Below the pieces are notes generated by a model. The model worked only from the letters and a program-made list of their open reading frames with translations, was not told the DNA's origin and did no database searches. Both the position numbers and the translations under genes were made by a program. Source: Gallionellaceae bacterium (GTDB lineage: Bacteria > Pseudomonadota > Gammaproteobacteria > Burkholderiales > Gallionellaceae). From it: a stretch of DNA of 14,581 nucleotides. Numbering within the stretch: position 1 is the first letter of the stretch; each line of letters starts with the position of its first letter. The stretch lies in the NCBI GenBank assembly GCA_030646595.1, contig JAUSKS010000008.1, positions 1 through 14,581 of the forward strand, read 5' to 3'. Below, piece by piece: positions 1 through 7,553 of this stretch.

Positions 1-31
1 GGCCGGGAAAAACAAAAGCGAATTTAGTCAT
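1..31 (-). CDS. fabD: FabD, malonyl-CoA:ACP transacylase (5' fragment)
   Basis: Only the first ten codons lie in the window. Reading leftward from an ATG at 31-29 they give MTKFAFVFPG, the characteristic start of FabD, and the gene runs off the left edge. FabD transfers malonyl groups from CoA to acyl carrier protein in the cytoplasm, making the extender substrate used by FabH and the elongating ketoacyl synthases. Its place directly after fabH matches the common plsX-fabH-fabD order and supports the call. No clear Shine-Dalgarno sequence precedes the ATG. A 29-bp inverted repeat lies in the 99-nt gap between it and fabH. The fragment is short, so the call rests on these residues plus context. 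Confidence 0.82.
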   Translation of the reverse strand, partial: MTKFAFVFPG

Positions 32-51
32 GTCGAAATAGTCGTTATTCG

Positions 52-126
52 GTAGGATGGGTGGAGCGTAGCGATACCCAACAAAAATTAAGAACGATGG
101 GTATCGCTACGCTCCACCCATCCTAC
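52..126. repeat. Perfect 29-bp inverted repeat between fabH and fabD
   Basis: The left arm 52-80 (begins GTAGGATGGGTGGAGCG) and the right arm 98-126 are exact reverse complements over 29 bp, separated by a 17-nt AT-rich loop (81-97). The element ends four bases from the fabH stop codon. There is no T-run on either side, so it is not a canonical intrinsic terminator. From memory, repeats containing GGTGGAGCGTAGCGATACCCA are dispersed in many proteobacterial genomes, so this is probably a REP- or MITE-like interspersed element. In RNA it would form a very stable hairpin inside the fab operon. Confidence 0.9.
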
Positions 127-130
127 GTCG

Positions 131-1087
131 CTACCAACGCAGCAACACCGCGCCCCAGGTAAAGCCGCCGCCCACCGCTTCCAGCAGCACGTTCTGACCA
201 GCTTGAATGCGCCCGTCACGCACAGCGGTATCGAGCGCCAGTGGGATAGAGGCAGCCGATGTGTTGCCATGATGCGCGACCGTGACCACTACTTTATCCA
301 TACTCAAGCCCAACTTTTTGGCAGTCGCTTCCATAATGCGAATATTGGCCTGATGCGGCACCAGCCAGTCTATATCAGCGCCCTGCATATTATTTTCCGC
401 CAGCACTTCTTCCACGACTTCGCTTAATACTTTGACCGCAAATTTAAATACGGCTTTGCCGTCCATGGTAATAAAGGGATTGCCTTGCAGCGCGCCATTG
501 CGGATATTGCCGAGCGCAGCCAGCATATTGCGTTGGCTACCATCGGCGTGCAGCTTGGAAGATAAAATGCCGGGGGTTTCACTATGCTGCAACACCACCG
601 CGCCCGCGCCATCGCCGAACAAGACGCAAGTGCCGCGATCTGTCCAATCGAGCAAACGCGATAACACGTCCGTGCCGACCACCAGCGCGGTGCGCGCCTG
701 GCCACTGCGTATGAACAGTTCAGCGGTATTCAGCGCATAAATAAAACCACTGCACACGGCCTGCACATCAAATGCTGCACCTTGTTTGATGCCCAGTTTG
801 TCTTGCAGAATACAGGCCGTGCTGGGAAATATTTGGTCGGGCGTGGTGGTGGCGACGATGATCAGATCAATTTCATCCACGCTGATACCCGCTGCCTGCA
901 ACGCACGGCGGCTGGCCTGCACGGCCAGATCGCTGGCCATTTCATCCTCAGCAGCGATATGCCGTTCTATGATGCCGCTGCGGCTGACTATCCAGTCATG
1001 CGTGGTATCAACTATTTTTTCCAGGTCAAAATTGGTCAGCACTTTTTGTGGAAGATAGCTGCCCGTGCCGATTATTTTCGCAGCCAT
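131..1087 (-). CDS. fabH: FabH, beta-ketoacyl-ACP synthase III
   Basis: FabH condenses acetyl-CoA with malonyl-ACP to start each round of type II fatty acid synthesis. The 318-aa protein has the family's usual length and shows the full Cys-His-Asn triad: C112 in VQAVCSGF, H245 in WLVPHQAN and N275 in HHGNTS. The glycine-rich C-terminal segment [11 protein letters not shown] is also present. The frame stays open to 1126, but I place the start at the ATG at 1087-1085. It gives the usual [13 protein letters not shown] beginning, has a near-perfect Shine-Dalgarno (GGAGGTGAG, 1099-1091), and its ATG overlaps the plsX stop as TGATG. Translation is therefore probably coupled to plsX. A long inverted repeat follows the stop, then fabD. 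Confidence 0.97.
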   Translation of the reverse strand: MAAKIIGTGSYLPQKVLTNFDLEKIVDTTHDWIVSRSGIIERHIAAEDEMASDLAVQASRRALQAAGISVDEIDLIIVATTTPDQIFPSTACILQDKLGIKQGAAFDVQAVCSGFIYALNTAELFIRSGQARTALVVGTDVLSRLLDWTDRGTCVLFGDGAGAVVLQHSETPGILSSKLHADGSQRNMLAALGNIRNGALQGNPFITMDGKAVFKFAVKVLSEVVEEVLAENNMQGADIDWLVPHQANIRIMEATAKKLGLSMDKVVVTVAHHGNTSAASIPLALDTAVRDGRIQAGQNVLLEAVGGGFTWGAVLLRW

Positions 1088-2190
1088 CAGCTCACCTCCA
1101 GCGCACTTAGTCGCGCCGCATGCCATTTTTCCAGATGCTCGCTGATGTGATGCAACATGCCGCTACGCGCTTCTTCTGCGGCCCGTTCGATAGCGCAGCG
1201 GAAAGCCAGGACATCCGCCGAGCCGTGGCTTTTCAGCACGATGCCTTTCAGGCCCAGCAAACTGGCGCCATTGTAACGGCGCGGATCCACGCGGCGTTTG
1301 AAGGCATTCAGCACCGGCATGGCGATCAGTGCAGCCAGCTTGGTCAGAATATTGCGGCTGAATTCCTCACGCAGAAATCCACCCAGCATTTGCGCCAAGC
1401 CCTCAGTCGTTTTCAGCGAGACATTCCCCACAAAGCCGTCACAGACCACCACGTCGGTTACTCCTTTGAAAATATCGTCGCCTTCTACATTGCCGTAAAA
1501 ATTCAAATCACTTTGCTGCAACAGCTCAGATGCCTGTTTAACAATTTCATTGCCCTTGATGTCTTCGCTACCTATATTCAGCAGGCCGACGGTCGGATTT
1601 TCCTTGTGCTCGATGGCGCTCACCAGCGTACTGCCCATGAGCGCAAATTGCAATAAATGTTCGGCGCTGCAATCTACATTGGCACCCAGATCCAGCATGC
1701 ATACCTGACCCTTGATGGTGGGCAGAAAAGAAGCGATAGCCGGGCGATCTATACCCGGCAACATTTTCAGCACATAGCGCGCGGTGGCCATAAGTGCGCC
1801 AGTGTTGCCCGCACTGACGCAAGCTGCGGCTTCACCTTTTTTGACCAGGTTGATTGCAACCCGCATGGAGGAATCTTTTTTATTGCGCAATGCCAACTGC
1901 GGCGACTCATCCATACCCACTACTTCGCTGGCGGCATGAATACGCAGGCGCGGCCCGATACTCGTTGTCGTAGTACGCAACTCGGCTACACTGGGCATCC
2001 ATAAGCGCATTGATTTGGGTGCCCCGGCAATCGCCTTGATCATGAGCAACTCGGCCTCAATGGCATCGGGCAAACCTACGAGTACAATGGCATCGTTCGG
2101 GTGTTGCCGCAGATATTCCACTGCGGCGGGTACAGTAACGCGCGGGCCGTGGTCGCCGCCCATGGCATCAATAGCTATTGTGATATCCAC
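1087..2190 (-). CDS. plsX: PlsX, phosphate acyltransferase
   Basis: PlsX converts acyl-ACP and phosphate into acyl-phosphate, the acyl donor that PlsY uses to begin phospholipid synthesis at the membrane. The N-terminal [14 protein letters not shown] and internal [23 protein letters not shown] and [11 protein letters not shown] segments are hallmarks of the family. The length (about 367 aa) is normal. There is no ATG at the start. A GTG at 2190-2188 lies 7 nt after a GAGGA Shine-Dalgarno, and a TTG codon sits just before it at 2193-2191, so the start is non-ATG either way. The stop overlaps the fabH ATG. A hairpin with a T-rich tail lies between this gene and rpmF, so plsX may be expressed below the ribosomal-protein level or from its own promoter. 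Confidence 0.96.
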   Translation of the reverse strand: MDITIAIDAMGGDHGPRVTVPAAVEYLRQHPNDAIVLVGLPDAIEAELLMIKAIAGAPKSMRLWMPSVAELRTTTTSIGPRLRIHAASEVVGMDESPQLALRNKKDSSMRVAINLVKKGEAAACVSAGNTGALMATARYVLKMLPGIDRPAIASFLPTIKGQVCMLDLGANVDCSAEHLLQFALMGSTLVSAIEHKENPTVGLLNIGSEDIKGNEIVKQASELLQQSDLNFYGNVEGDDIFKGVTDVVVCDGFVGNVSLKTTEGLAQMLGGFLREEFSRNILTKLAALIAMPVLNAFKRRVDPRRYNGASLLGLKGIVLKSHGSADVLAFRCAIERAAEEARSGMLHHISEHLEKWHAARLSALEVS

Positions 2191-2216
2191 CAAGGGATCC
2201 TCGTAACGCTAAGATC

Positions 2217-2252
2217 AAATAAAAATAAGCAGGCACGACTCCCCCGCTTATT
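2217..2252 (-). terminator. Terminator-like hairpin between rpmF and plsX
   Basis: Read on the minus strand, AATAAGCGGG (2252-2243) pairs with CCTGCTTATT (2233-2224) over 10 bp with one G-U pair, around a 9-nt loop. The second arm runs into TTTATTT. This has the form of a rho-independent terminator but lies inside the yceD-rpmF-plsX-fabH operon. Partial termination would let rpmF be made in excess over the lipid genes. The stem is only moderately GC-rich and the T tract is broken by one A, so read-through is likely. Confidence 0.65.
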
Positions 2253-2296
2253 GGAGACGTGTAGCTGCTCACACAAGGGGGTGATGCAAGCCGAGA

Positions 2297-2476
2297 TTAC
2301 TCGCCTTTGGTCTGGACAACTTTTTTACCGCGATAGTAACCGCTGGGGCTGATGTGATGACGCAGATGCTGCTCACCTGTGGCTGGCTCTACAGCCAGTG
2401 GCGGGTTAGTCAGGAAATCATGCGCGCGATGCATGCCGCGTTTTGACGGGGATTTTTTATTCTGCTGGACTGCCAT
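2297..2476 (-). CDS. rpmF: Ribosomal protein bL32
   Basis: This 59-aa gene encodes the bL32 protein of the large ribosomal subunit. The product begins [20 protein letters not shown] and contains the conserved [16 protein letters not shown] near its C-terminus, close to E. coli L32. It has no cysteines, so it is the zinc-independent form. The start ATG at 2476-2474 has an AGGAG Shine-Dalgarno 5 nt upstream that lies in the last codons of yceD, whose stop is 2 nt away, so the two are almost certainly co-transcribed. The yceD-rpmF-plsX-fabH order is the standard proteobacterial one. A terminator-like hairpin follows. Confidence 0.97.
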   Translation of the reverse strand: MAVQQNKKSPSKRGMHRAHDFLTNPPLAVEPATGEQHLRHHISPSGYYRGKKVVQTKGE

Positions 2477-2478
2477 AT

Positions 2479-3009
2479 CTACTCCTTTACAAACTTTTTC
2501 AATTTTGCCAAAGCGGCAAACGGGGGATTTTCTACCCGTTCCATTTCTTCATTCATATACCCTGCTACTACAGGCTGGCAAGTCCCGACCGGATGTTTAG
2601 GCGCAAAGGGCAAGCTCAACAGCAACTCGTCCTCCAGCAACGCTAACACATTCAAATGGGCATCAGCTGGAATGCTATCTATTTCGTCACCCTCGACTGC
2701 AGGCTGGTCGAGCTGGCTATCAGGCACCAGCATCAGACTGGTCAGCAGCTGTACTGGATAGTCAAAACCTTGCAAACAGCGCTGGCAACGCAACTGGCAC
2801 TGACCATCCAGCTTGATCTCCAGCATGGGCGCGCCATCCCAACCCTGCAGGCCACGCACTACATAGCTGATTTTTCCTTCAGGCGCAGCCAGCATATCCT
2901 GCAGCCGGGGCAATTCTGCCGCTGCCATCTCACCACGCAATTCACTGCCTTTATAGGCAAATTCCAGGCTGGCTATAAAAATATGTTGCGCACCCAGTTG
3001 CGTACCCAT
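2479..3009 (-). CDS. yceD: YceD/DUF177 family protein (23S rRNA accumulation protein)
   Basis: The 176-aa product belongs to the YceD (DUF177) family, which in E. coli and plants is linked to accumulation of 23S rRNA; the molecular mechanism is not settled. The signature is the cysteine cluster C71, C75 and C78 in [12 protein letters not shown], followed by an acidic stretch (VEGDEID) and a conserved C-terminal [12 protein letters not shown]. The length is typical. The gene is first in the operon, directly before rpmF, and sits 30 nt from a strong promoter. The ATG at 3009 has only a weak ribosome-binding site, but no better start is visible. The divergent neighbour is a maf-family gene, as in many proteobacteria. 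Confidence 0.93.
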   Translation of the reverse strand: MGTQLGAQHIFIASLEFAYKGSELRGEMAAAELPRLQDMLAAPEGKISYVVRGLQGWDGAPMLEIKLDGQCQLRCQRCLQGFDYPVQLLTSLMLVPDSQLDQPAVEGDEIDSIPADAHLNVLALLEDELLLSLPFAPKHPVGTCQPVVAGYMNEEMERVENPPFAALAKLKKFVKE

Positions 3010-3038
3010 GGAAAATGCCGTGCAAACACAAGGCGCGC

Positions 3039-3067
3039 ATGATATATATTTCGGCTATCTCTGTCAA
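3039..3067 (-). promoter_or_regulatory. Sigma-70-type promoter for yceD-rpmF-plsX-fabH
   Basis: On the minus strand a perfect -35 box TTGACA (3067-3062) and a -10 box TATCAT (3044-3039) are separated by exactly 17 bp. GCGCGC follows the -10 box at once. A GC-rich discriminator of this kind is characteristic of promoters under stringent control by ppGpp and DksA, which would suit a ribosomal-protein operon. Start of transcription is expected near 3032. It lies in the 72-bp divergent gap with maf. Confidence 0.8.
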
Positions 3068-3081
3068 AGTTAGGACTTTCC

Positions 3082-3666
3082 TTGAAACCTCAGCCGCTGG
3101 TTCTTGCCTCCACCTCGATTTATCGCCGCGAATTACTGGCGCGGCTCAAAATTCCGTTTCAAACGGCCGCACCCGATATAAACGAAGCGCCCCTGCCCGG
3201 CGAATCGGCCCGCCAAACCGCCTTGCGACTGGCCCAGGAAAAGGCGCGTGCCGTGGCCATACATTATCCCGACGCGCTGATTATAGGCTCGGATCAGCAT
3301 GCCTTAGTGGGTGAGCAACAACTGGGCAAGCCACTGACCCATGAAAAAGCCCGTGATCAATTGCGCAGCATGCGGGGACAAAGCGTGGTTTTTTACACTG
3401 CCCTAGCGCTATTGAATACACGCAATGGCGAGATGCAAACCGATACAGCAGAAAATAGAGTCAGCTTCCGTCATTTTACGGATGAGCAGATCGAATCCTA
3501 TCTGCACAAGGAACAACCCTACGACTGCGCCGGAAGCGCCAAGGCAGAGGGTCTGGGCATAGCGCTGATCAGCCGCATGGAGGGTGACGACCCTAACGCC
3601 TTGATAGGCTTGCCTCTCATTTTGCTGGTTACCCTGCTCCAGCGACAAGGCGTTCCCGTATTGTAG
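3082..3666 (+). CDS. maf: Maf family nucleotide pyrophosphatase, YceF type
   Basis: Maf proteins hydrolyse non-canonical or modified nucleoside triphosphates; the YceF subfamily prefers 7-methyl-GTP. The 194-aa sequence shows the N-terminal nucleotide-binding motif [12 protein letters not shown] (residues 8-19), the catalytic GSDQ (D71), [10 protein letters not shown] and the C-terminal GLPL. The GSDQ form and the [15 protein letters not shown] segment resemble YceF rather than the dTTP/UTP pyrophosphatase YhdE. Its position divergent from yceD-rpmF also matches yceF of E. coli. The start is a TTG at 3082, six bases after an AGGA ribosome-binding site; no ATG fits upstream. No terminator is evident before dksA. 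Confidence 0.92.
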   Translation: MKPQPLVLASTSIYRRELLARLKIPFQTAAPDINEAPLPGESARQTALRLAQEKARAVAIHYPDALIIGSDQHALVGEQQLGKPLTHEKARDQLRSMRGQSVVFYTALALLNTRNGEMQTDTAENRVSFRHFTDEQIESYLHKEQPYDCAGSAKAEGLGIALISRMEGDDPNALIGLPLILLVTLLQRQGVPVL

Positions 3667-3735
3667 CTACCCTTACCCCGCAAATAAATATCACCTTTAA
3701 AAATTAACCGCTTGCAAAAAGAAGGTTGAATATAG

Positions 3736-3764
3736 TTGCTAGTGATATGCATTTCTGGTATTAA
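3736..3764 (+). promoter_or_regulatory. Candidate promoter for dksA
   Basis: TTGCTA (3736-3741) and TATTAA (3759-3764) are spaced by 17 bp and followed by AGCGCG, again a GC-rich discriminator. The transcript would carry a leader of about 50 nt that is very AT-rich (TTTTAATTTTTTAATC) before the Shine-Dalgarno. Agreement with consensus is moderate, so this is a prediction. The rest of the 156-bp gap after maf shows no gene. Confidence 0.5.
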
Positions 3765-3822
3765 AGCGCGTTTTAATTTTTTAATCTTTAACTTTTCTGC
3801 CCCGATTGTGGAGATATAACCA

Positions 3823-4284
3823 ATGTCAGTAACAAATCAGAAGCAGGTATCCAGTCCTACGCAGTCCGCTGCGGCCCAAAAAACCGTGGCCCCTTACAAG
3901 CACAAGAAAGGGGAGGCTTATATGAACCCGAAACAACTGGATCATTTCCGCACCATCCTGAATAACATCAAACTCGGGTTGGGAGAAGACATAGACCGCA
4001 CGGTACATACCATGCAGGATGAGGCTACGGTATTTGCCGACCCCAATGACCGCGCCAGCCAGGAATCAGATATGACGCTGGAACTGCGCAATCGCGACCG
4101 CGAGCGCAAGCTGCTCAAAAAAATCGATGAAATGCTGGCCAAAATAGAGAGCGGCGATTATGGTTATTGCGATAACTGTGGCGTGGAAATTGGGCTCAAC
4201 CGTCTGGAAGCACGGCCTACTGCAACCTTGTGCATAGATTGCAAGACACTAGACGAAATTCGCGAAAAGCAAGTCGCTAAATAA
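3823..4284 (+). CDS. dksA: DksA, RNA polymerase-binding transcription factor
   Basis: DksA binds the secondary channel of RNA polymerase and, with ppGpp, represses rRNA/tRNA promoters and activates amino-acid genes. The 153-aa product has the long coiled coil with its tip motif D73-P-N-D76-R-A78 intact, and the C4 zinc finger C116-x2-C119 ... C137-x2-C140. The segment [12 protein letters not shown] matches E. coli DksA closely. The ATG at 3823 has a GGAG site 9 nt upstream. A second in-frame ATG at 3922 (residue 34, MNPKQLDHF) has a better site, GGGGAGG, 5 nt upstream, so a 120-aa form lacking the N-terminal extension is possible. The gene converges on tRNA-Glu and has no plus-strand terminator. 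Confidence 0.96.
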   Translation: MSVTNQKQVSSPTQSAAAQKTVAPYKHKKGEAYMNPKQLDHFRTILNNIKLGLGEDIDRTVHTMQDEATVFADPNDRASQESDMTLELRNRDRERKLLKKIDEMLAKIESGDYGYCDNCGVEIGLNRLEARPTATLCIDCKTLDEIREKQVAK

Positions 4285-4320
4285 AAAACGGACGCCAAGA
4301 AGTGGAATAAGGTGGCGTCC
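4283..4320 (-). terminator. Intrinsic terminator built on the 3' end of tRNA-Glu
   Basis: On the minus strand GGACGCCA (4320-4313) pairs perfectly with TGGCGTCC (4297-4290), followed by G and six Ts (4288-4283). The first arm is the 3' strand of the tRNA-Glu acceptor stem plus the encoded CCA. The terminator hairpin and the mature acceptor stem are therefore mutually exclusive folds. The T-run reaches into the last bases of the convergent dksA gene. Confidence 0.75.
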
Positions 4321-4388
4321 CCAACGAGATTCGAACTCGTGTTATCGCCGTGAAAGGGCGGTGTCCTAGGCCTCTAGACGATGGGGAC
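4313..4388 (-). tRNA. tRNA-Glu (anticodon UUC)
   Basis: The 76-nt gene begins GTCCCCATCGTCTAGAGGCC and ends in an encoded CCA. The acceptor stem GTCCCCA pairs with TGGGGAC. The anticodon arm CCGCCCTTTCACGGCG presents anticodon TTC, and the T arm reads ACGAGTTCGAATCTCGT. It decodes GAA/GAG and is the substrate of the GltX encoded just upstream. It is the second tRNA of the transcript that begins with tRNA-Ala. Confidence 0.98.
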
Positions 4389-4396
4389 TCAGTACT

Positions 4397-4603
4397 ATAC
4401 ATAGCGACATAAATCTACTGATGAAACAACTAGCCATCTGACTAGGTTGGCAAAATACGCCAACCAAGTCATTGGTTATGCGCAATTCGGGTGCGGGGTC
4501 GGGCAGTGCTCGCGATCCTCATGTACTGAGTGTACACTCCGGTCGCTGCGCGCTGGCCTCCCCCACCCCCGAACCGCTCGCTACGATTTCTGTCGCTATG
4601 TAT
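4397..4603. repeat. Large fold-back filling the tRNA-Ala/tRNA-Glu spacer
   Basis: An imperfect 19-bp inverted repeat (4397-4415 against 4585-4603, 18 of 19 paired; core ATACATAGCGACA) encloses the spacer. It starts two bases after the 3' end of tRNA-Ala and ends eight bases before the 5' end of tRNA-Glu. Inside are two further hairpins. One is the element at 4420-4479. The other is a long imperfect GC-rich hairpin, TTCGGG (4486-4491) with CCCGAA (4568-4573), GCGATC (4512-4517) with GGTCGC (4541-4546), and TGTAC/GTACA at the tip. The transcript should form a three-way junction holding the tRNA ends together, a plausible RNase III substrate. No protein gene is supported here. Confidence 0.75.
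4420..4479. repeat. Covarying hairpin element, copy A
   Basis: This 60-nt element is shared with 9677-9735. It begins GATGAAACA and folds as TAGCCA (4431-4436) with TGGTTA (4473-4478), TGACT (4439-4443) with AGTCA (4467-4471), an A-A mismatch, and GGTTGGC (4445-4451) with GCCAACC (4459-4465) around a 7-nt loop. Compared with copy B, the paired positions change together (T-A to C-G, T-A to C-G, G-C to C-G). I do not recognise the family. The strand of action is not determined because the structure forms on either. Confidence 0.7.
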
Positions 4604-4605
4604 CT

Positions 4606-4681
<76 letters not shown>

Positions 4682-4694
4682 AAAAAGAGCGCGC

Positions 4695-4723
4695 ATTATA
4701 ATGAGCGAACCCCCCCTTGTAAA
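4695..4723 (-). promoter_or_regulatory. Promoter of the tRNA-Ala/tRNA-Glu transcript
   Basis: On the minus strand TTTACA (4723-4718) and a perfect TATAAT (4700-4695) are exactly 17 bp apart, and GCGCGC follows the -10 box. The spacer holds a run of seven Gs (4716-4710). The GC-rich discriminator suggests negative control by ppGpp/DksA, as for stable-RNA promoters generally. The -35 box starts seven bases after the gltX stop codon, so read-through from gltX may add to tRNA expression. Confidence 0.85.
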
Positions 4724-4729
4724 GCAAAG

Positions 4730-6124
4730 TTAAGGCAAGTATCGCGCTAGGCGCGCCAATACTGCCTCGCGTGGAAACAGCGCCACCACTGCATCTACCG
4801 ACGGCGTGTGAATCTGACCAGTGAGCATGACACGCAAGGGCATCGCCAGCTTGGGCATTTTTAAACCATGTTGGGCAATAATCTCTTTGATCACTGCGCC
4901 GATTGCAGAGGCTTCCCATGCCACATCCTTCAGACGTTGCGCGAACTCCTGTAATGCCGGAATGGCTTCGGCAGTCAGGTGGGTATCCAGCAAGTCTTGA
5001 AGAGGCTGTGCATCTGCATAATAAATTTCTGCTGCGTCAGCCAATTCATTGAGTGTCACCACGCGCTCTTTATAAAGCGCAATGATCGCTCCCAGCGCAG
5101 GCGCAGCACTCACTGCCACCTTGCGCGCTGCCAGCCGCGGCTGGACCAATGCCGCCAGCCGCATATTATCGGCCTGCTTCAAATAATGCTGGTTGAGCCA
5201 ATTTAATTTTTCAGTATTGAATTGCGCGGCAGAGGGCGTGATGTGATCCAGATCAAACCAGGCACAAAACTGCTGGGCTGAAAAAATCTCCTCATTACCG
5301 TGCGACCATCCCAGACGCGCCAGATAATTGATCACTGCTTCCGGCAGATAACCGTCTTCATCATATTGCATCACGCTGACTGCGCCGTGGCGCTTGGACA
5401 GCTTCTGCCCATCATCGCCGAGTATCATGGAGAGGTGCGCATATTGCGGCACGGTCGCGCCCAGGGCTTTGAGAATATTGATCTGGCGCGGGGTGTTGTT
5501 GACATGATCGTCGCCGCGTATCACATGGGTGATGGCCATGTCCCAATCATCCACCACCACACAGAAGTTATAGGTGGGTGTGCCATCGGCGCGCGCAATA
5601 ATGAGGTCATCCAGTTCATTATTGTTAAAACCGACCACGCCCTTGACCATATCTTTCCATGACACCATGCCGTGTGTCGGATTCTTAAAACGTACCACAG
5701 GTGTTATCCCGCCAGGAACAGATGGCAGCACCTTACCCGGCTCCGGACGCCAGCGGCCATCGTAACGCGGCTTCTCGCCACGTATGCGTTGCGTCTCGCG
5801 CATAGCTTCCAGCTCTGCGGGCGAGGTATAGCAATAATAAGCCGAGCCTTGCGTTAACATCTGCTGTATCACCGCACGGTAGCGTTCCATGCGCTGCATC
5901 TGATAATACGGGCCTTCGTCATAATCCAGATGGAGCCACGCCATGCCATCCAATATGGCTTGCACCGCTTCTGGTGTGGAGCGCTCAACATCGGTATCCT
6001 CAATACGCAATATAAAAGTGCCCCCATGCTTGCGGGCATAGGCCCAGGAGAATAGCGCGGTGCGAGCACCACCTATATGCAAATAGCCAGTGGGACTGGG
6101 GGCAAAACGAGTGCGCAGGGTCAT
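4730..6124 (-). CDS. gltX: Glutamyl-tRNA synthetase
   Basis: GltX charges tRNA-Glu with glutamate in the cytoplasm. The 464-aa class I synthetase has the HIGH-type signature [13 protein letters not shown] (residues 9-21), the catalytic-domain segment FILRIEDTD, and the KLSKR loop at 241-245. The zinc-binding cysteines of E. coli GluRS are mostly absent: C98 remains, but the positions I align with C100, C125 and H127 are T100, W125 and P127, so this is probably a zinc-free type. The ATG at 6124 is the natural start. Its substrate tRNA lies just downstream on the same strand. I see no clear promoter in the 5' gap and no terminator before the tRNA promoter. Confidence 0.97.
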   Translation of the reverse strand: MTLRTRFAPSPTGYLHIGGARTALFSWAYARKHGGTFILRIEDTDVERSTPEAVQAILDGMAWLHLDYDEGPYYQMQRMERYRAVIQQMLTQGSAYYCYTSPAELEAMRETQRIRGEKPRYDGRWRPEPGKVLPSVPGGITPVVRFKNPTHGMVSWKDMVKGVVGFNNNELDDLIIARADGTPTYNFCVVVDDWDMAITHVIRGDDHVNNTPRQINILKALGATVPQYAHLSMILGDDGQKLSKRHGAVSVMQYDEDGYLPEAVINYLARLGWSHGNEEIFSAQQFCAWFDLDHITPSAAQFNTEKLNWLNQHYLKQADNMRLAALVQPRLAARKVAVSAAPALGAIIALYKERVVTLNELADAAEIYYADAQPLQDLLDTHLTAEAIPALQEFAQRLKDVAWEASAIGAVIKEIIAQHGLKMPKLAMPLRVMLTGQIHTPSVDAVVALFPREAVLARLARYLP

Positions 6125-6211
6125 GACTGAAAACCAAAATTAAAACAGTGGGCATTTTACGCTAACTTAATATTTACACTCTGAATTTTGCTAGACACAT
6201 CATTTCCATGA

Positions 6212-6256
6212 TTGACTGGGAATAAAAAATGTCATACTGTCCGCAAAAATTCCCAG
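6212..6256 (+). promoter_or_regulatory. Candidate promoter and operator of the restriction-modification operon
   Basis: TTGACT (6212-6217) and CATACT (6233-6238) form a possible promoter with a short 15-bp spacer. A perfect 8-bp inverted repeat, CTGGGAAT (6216-6223) and ATTCCCAG (6249-6256), spans the -35 edge to the expected start of transcription. M.EcoRII and the related M.SsoII are known to repress their own promoters through an N-terminal helix-turn-helix domain, which this methyltransferase also has. Calling the repeat its operator is an inference from position and symmetry. Confidence 0.45.
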
Positions 6257-6268
6257 CGACTAAATACC

Positions 6269-7543
6269 ATGAATGCTCCTCTTACCCTCGTCAGCGATCA
6301 AGAAGCAGTCCTTACCTATCTGGACGAAGCCCGCAAACACCACACTCAGGCAGCCATCGCAAAATATTTGGACATTGGTGTGCGCACCGTCAGGAGATGG
6401 GAAGCCAGACAAACGCGCCCTCCCGCCTATCTGGCTCACGCCTTGCAGCAACTGCTGCCATTTGGCGAGAGCAGCCCCGCAGGCGCTTTTGATTTCATAG
6501 ACCTGTTCGCGGGCATAGGCGGCATCCGCAAGGCGTTTGAACAAATCGGCGGACGTTGCGTATTCACCAGCGAATGGGATAGCTACGCGCAAAAAACCTA
6601 CGCTGAAAATTTTCGCGATGGACATCCCATTGCCGGAGACATCACCCAAGTGCCAGCCGCCGACATTCCCGACCACGACGTGTTGCTGGCGGGTTTTCCC
6701 TGTCAGCCTGTTTCGATTGCCGGAGTTTCCAAGAAAAATGCATTGGGCAAGGCGCACGGTTTCGCCTGCGAAACACAAGGCACGCTGTTCTTCGACGTGG
6801 CCCGCATCATCGAAACAAAACGCCCGCGCGCCTTTCTGCTGGAAAACGTCAAAAATCTCATCTCGCATGACAAAGGCCGCACCTTCGACGTAATCCGCCG
6901 CACGCTGACTAATGACCTCGGCTACCACATCCATTATCGCGTTATAGACGGCGCGCACTTTGTCCCGCAACACCGCGAGCGCATTCTCATCGTCGGCTTC
7001 CGCGAGCCGATTGCATTCGATTTCGATGCCTTGCCCCTGCCGCCCAAGGGCGAGCACAAACTCAAGGACATCCTGCATCGCACCGACGGCAGCGAACCAG
7101 AGCTGAAATGGGACGAAGGAAGATTCTTTGACCACAAAAAACAACGCGTACAAAACAAATACACCCTGACCGACAACCTCTGGCTCTACTTGCAGAACTA
7201 CGCCGAGAAGCACCGTCTTAAGGGCAACGGCTTCGGCTTCGGCTTGGTCAAGCCGGGAGACGTGACGCGCACTTTATCGGCGCGCTACTACAAGGACGGA
7301 TCGGAAATTCTCGTGTATCAGGGCACACGCAAAAATCCGCGCCGCCTGACGCCCAGAGAATGCGCACGGCTGATGGGTTACCCCGATACGTTCAGGATTC
7401 CGGTGTCGGATACGCGGGCTTACAAACAATTTGGTAATTCTGTTGTTGTTGATGTTATGTCCCATGTCGCAAAGTTGATGCAACCGATGCTGGAAGCTGA
7501 TACCCTGGAACCTGAGTTACCCCTTCGTTATGCAACTTCTTAA
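6269..7543 (+). CDS. dcm: DNA (cytosine-5-)methyltransferase, Dcm/M.EcoRII type
   Basis: This 424-aa enzyme should methylate C5 of a cytosine, most likely the inner C of CCWGG as Dcm does. It carries the ordered motifs of the family: motif [11 protein letters not shown] (76-85), motif [13 protein letters not shown] with nucleophile C145, motif VI ENVKNL (192-197), motif VIII QHRER (234-238), then [19 protein letters not shown] and motif X GNSVVV (389-394). Agreement with E. coli Dcm is strong, including [16 protein letters not shown]. Residues 26-50 form a helix-turn-helix ([18 protein letters not shown]), likely an autoregulatory DNA-binding domain. I use the ATG at 6269: the frame opens at a TTG (6212) that overlaps the probable promoter. 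No Shine-Dalgarno precedes the ATG. The next gene starts 10 nt after the stop. Confidence 0.95.
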   Translation: MNAPLTLVSDQEAVLTYLDEARKHHTQAAIAKYLDIGVRTVRRWEARQTRPPAYLAHALQQLLPFGESSPAGAFDFIDLFAGIGGIRKAFEQIGGRCVFTSEWDSYAQKTYAENFRDGHPIAGDITQVPAADIPDHDVLLAGFPCQPVSIAGVSKKNALGKAHGFACETQGTLFFDVARIIETKRPRAFLLENVKNLISHDKGRTFDVIRRTLTNDLGYHIHYRVIDGAHFVPQHRERILIVGFREPIAFDFDALPLPPKGEHKLKDILHRTDGSEPELKWDEGRFFDHKKQRVQNKYTLTDNLWLYLQNYAEKHRLKGNGFGFGLVKPGDVTRTLSARYYKDGSEILVYQGTRKNPRRLTPRECARLMGYPDTFRIPVSDTRAYKQFGNSVVVDVMSHVAKLMQPMLEADTLEPELPLRYATS

Positions 7544-7553
7544 AGGAGAAATT

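Noticed and set aside
4290..4320. The 8-bp stem as a terminator for dksA on the plus strand
   Set aside because: On the plus strand the stem is followed by CCAACG with no T-run; the T tract is on the minus strand only, so it serves tRNA-Glu.
4420..4479. The covarying hairpin as an integron attC site
   Set aside because: The ends do not give the complementary RYYYAAC and GTTRRRY core sites, and no integrase or cassette array is present.
6212..6268. TTG at 6212 as the start of the methyltransferase, adding 19 residues
   Set aside because: The TTG is part of the probable -35 box, has no ribosome-binding site, and adds residues ([18 protein letters not shown]) that look like leader sequence; the ATG at 6269 fits better, though it also lacks a Shine-Dalgarno.
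6260..7213. A 317-codon open frame on the minus strand opposite the methyltransferase gene
   Set aside because: The plus-strand frame has all cytosine-5 methyltransferase motifs. The antisense product has no recognisable domain and is a by-product of the codon usage of the real gene.
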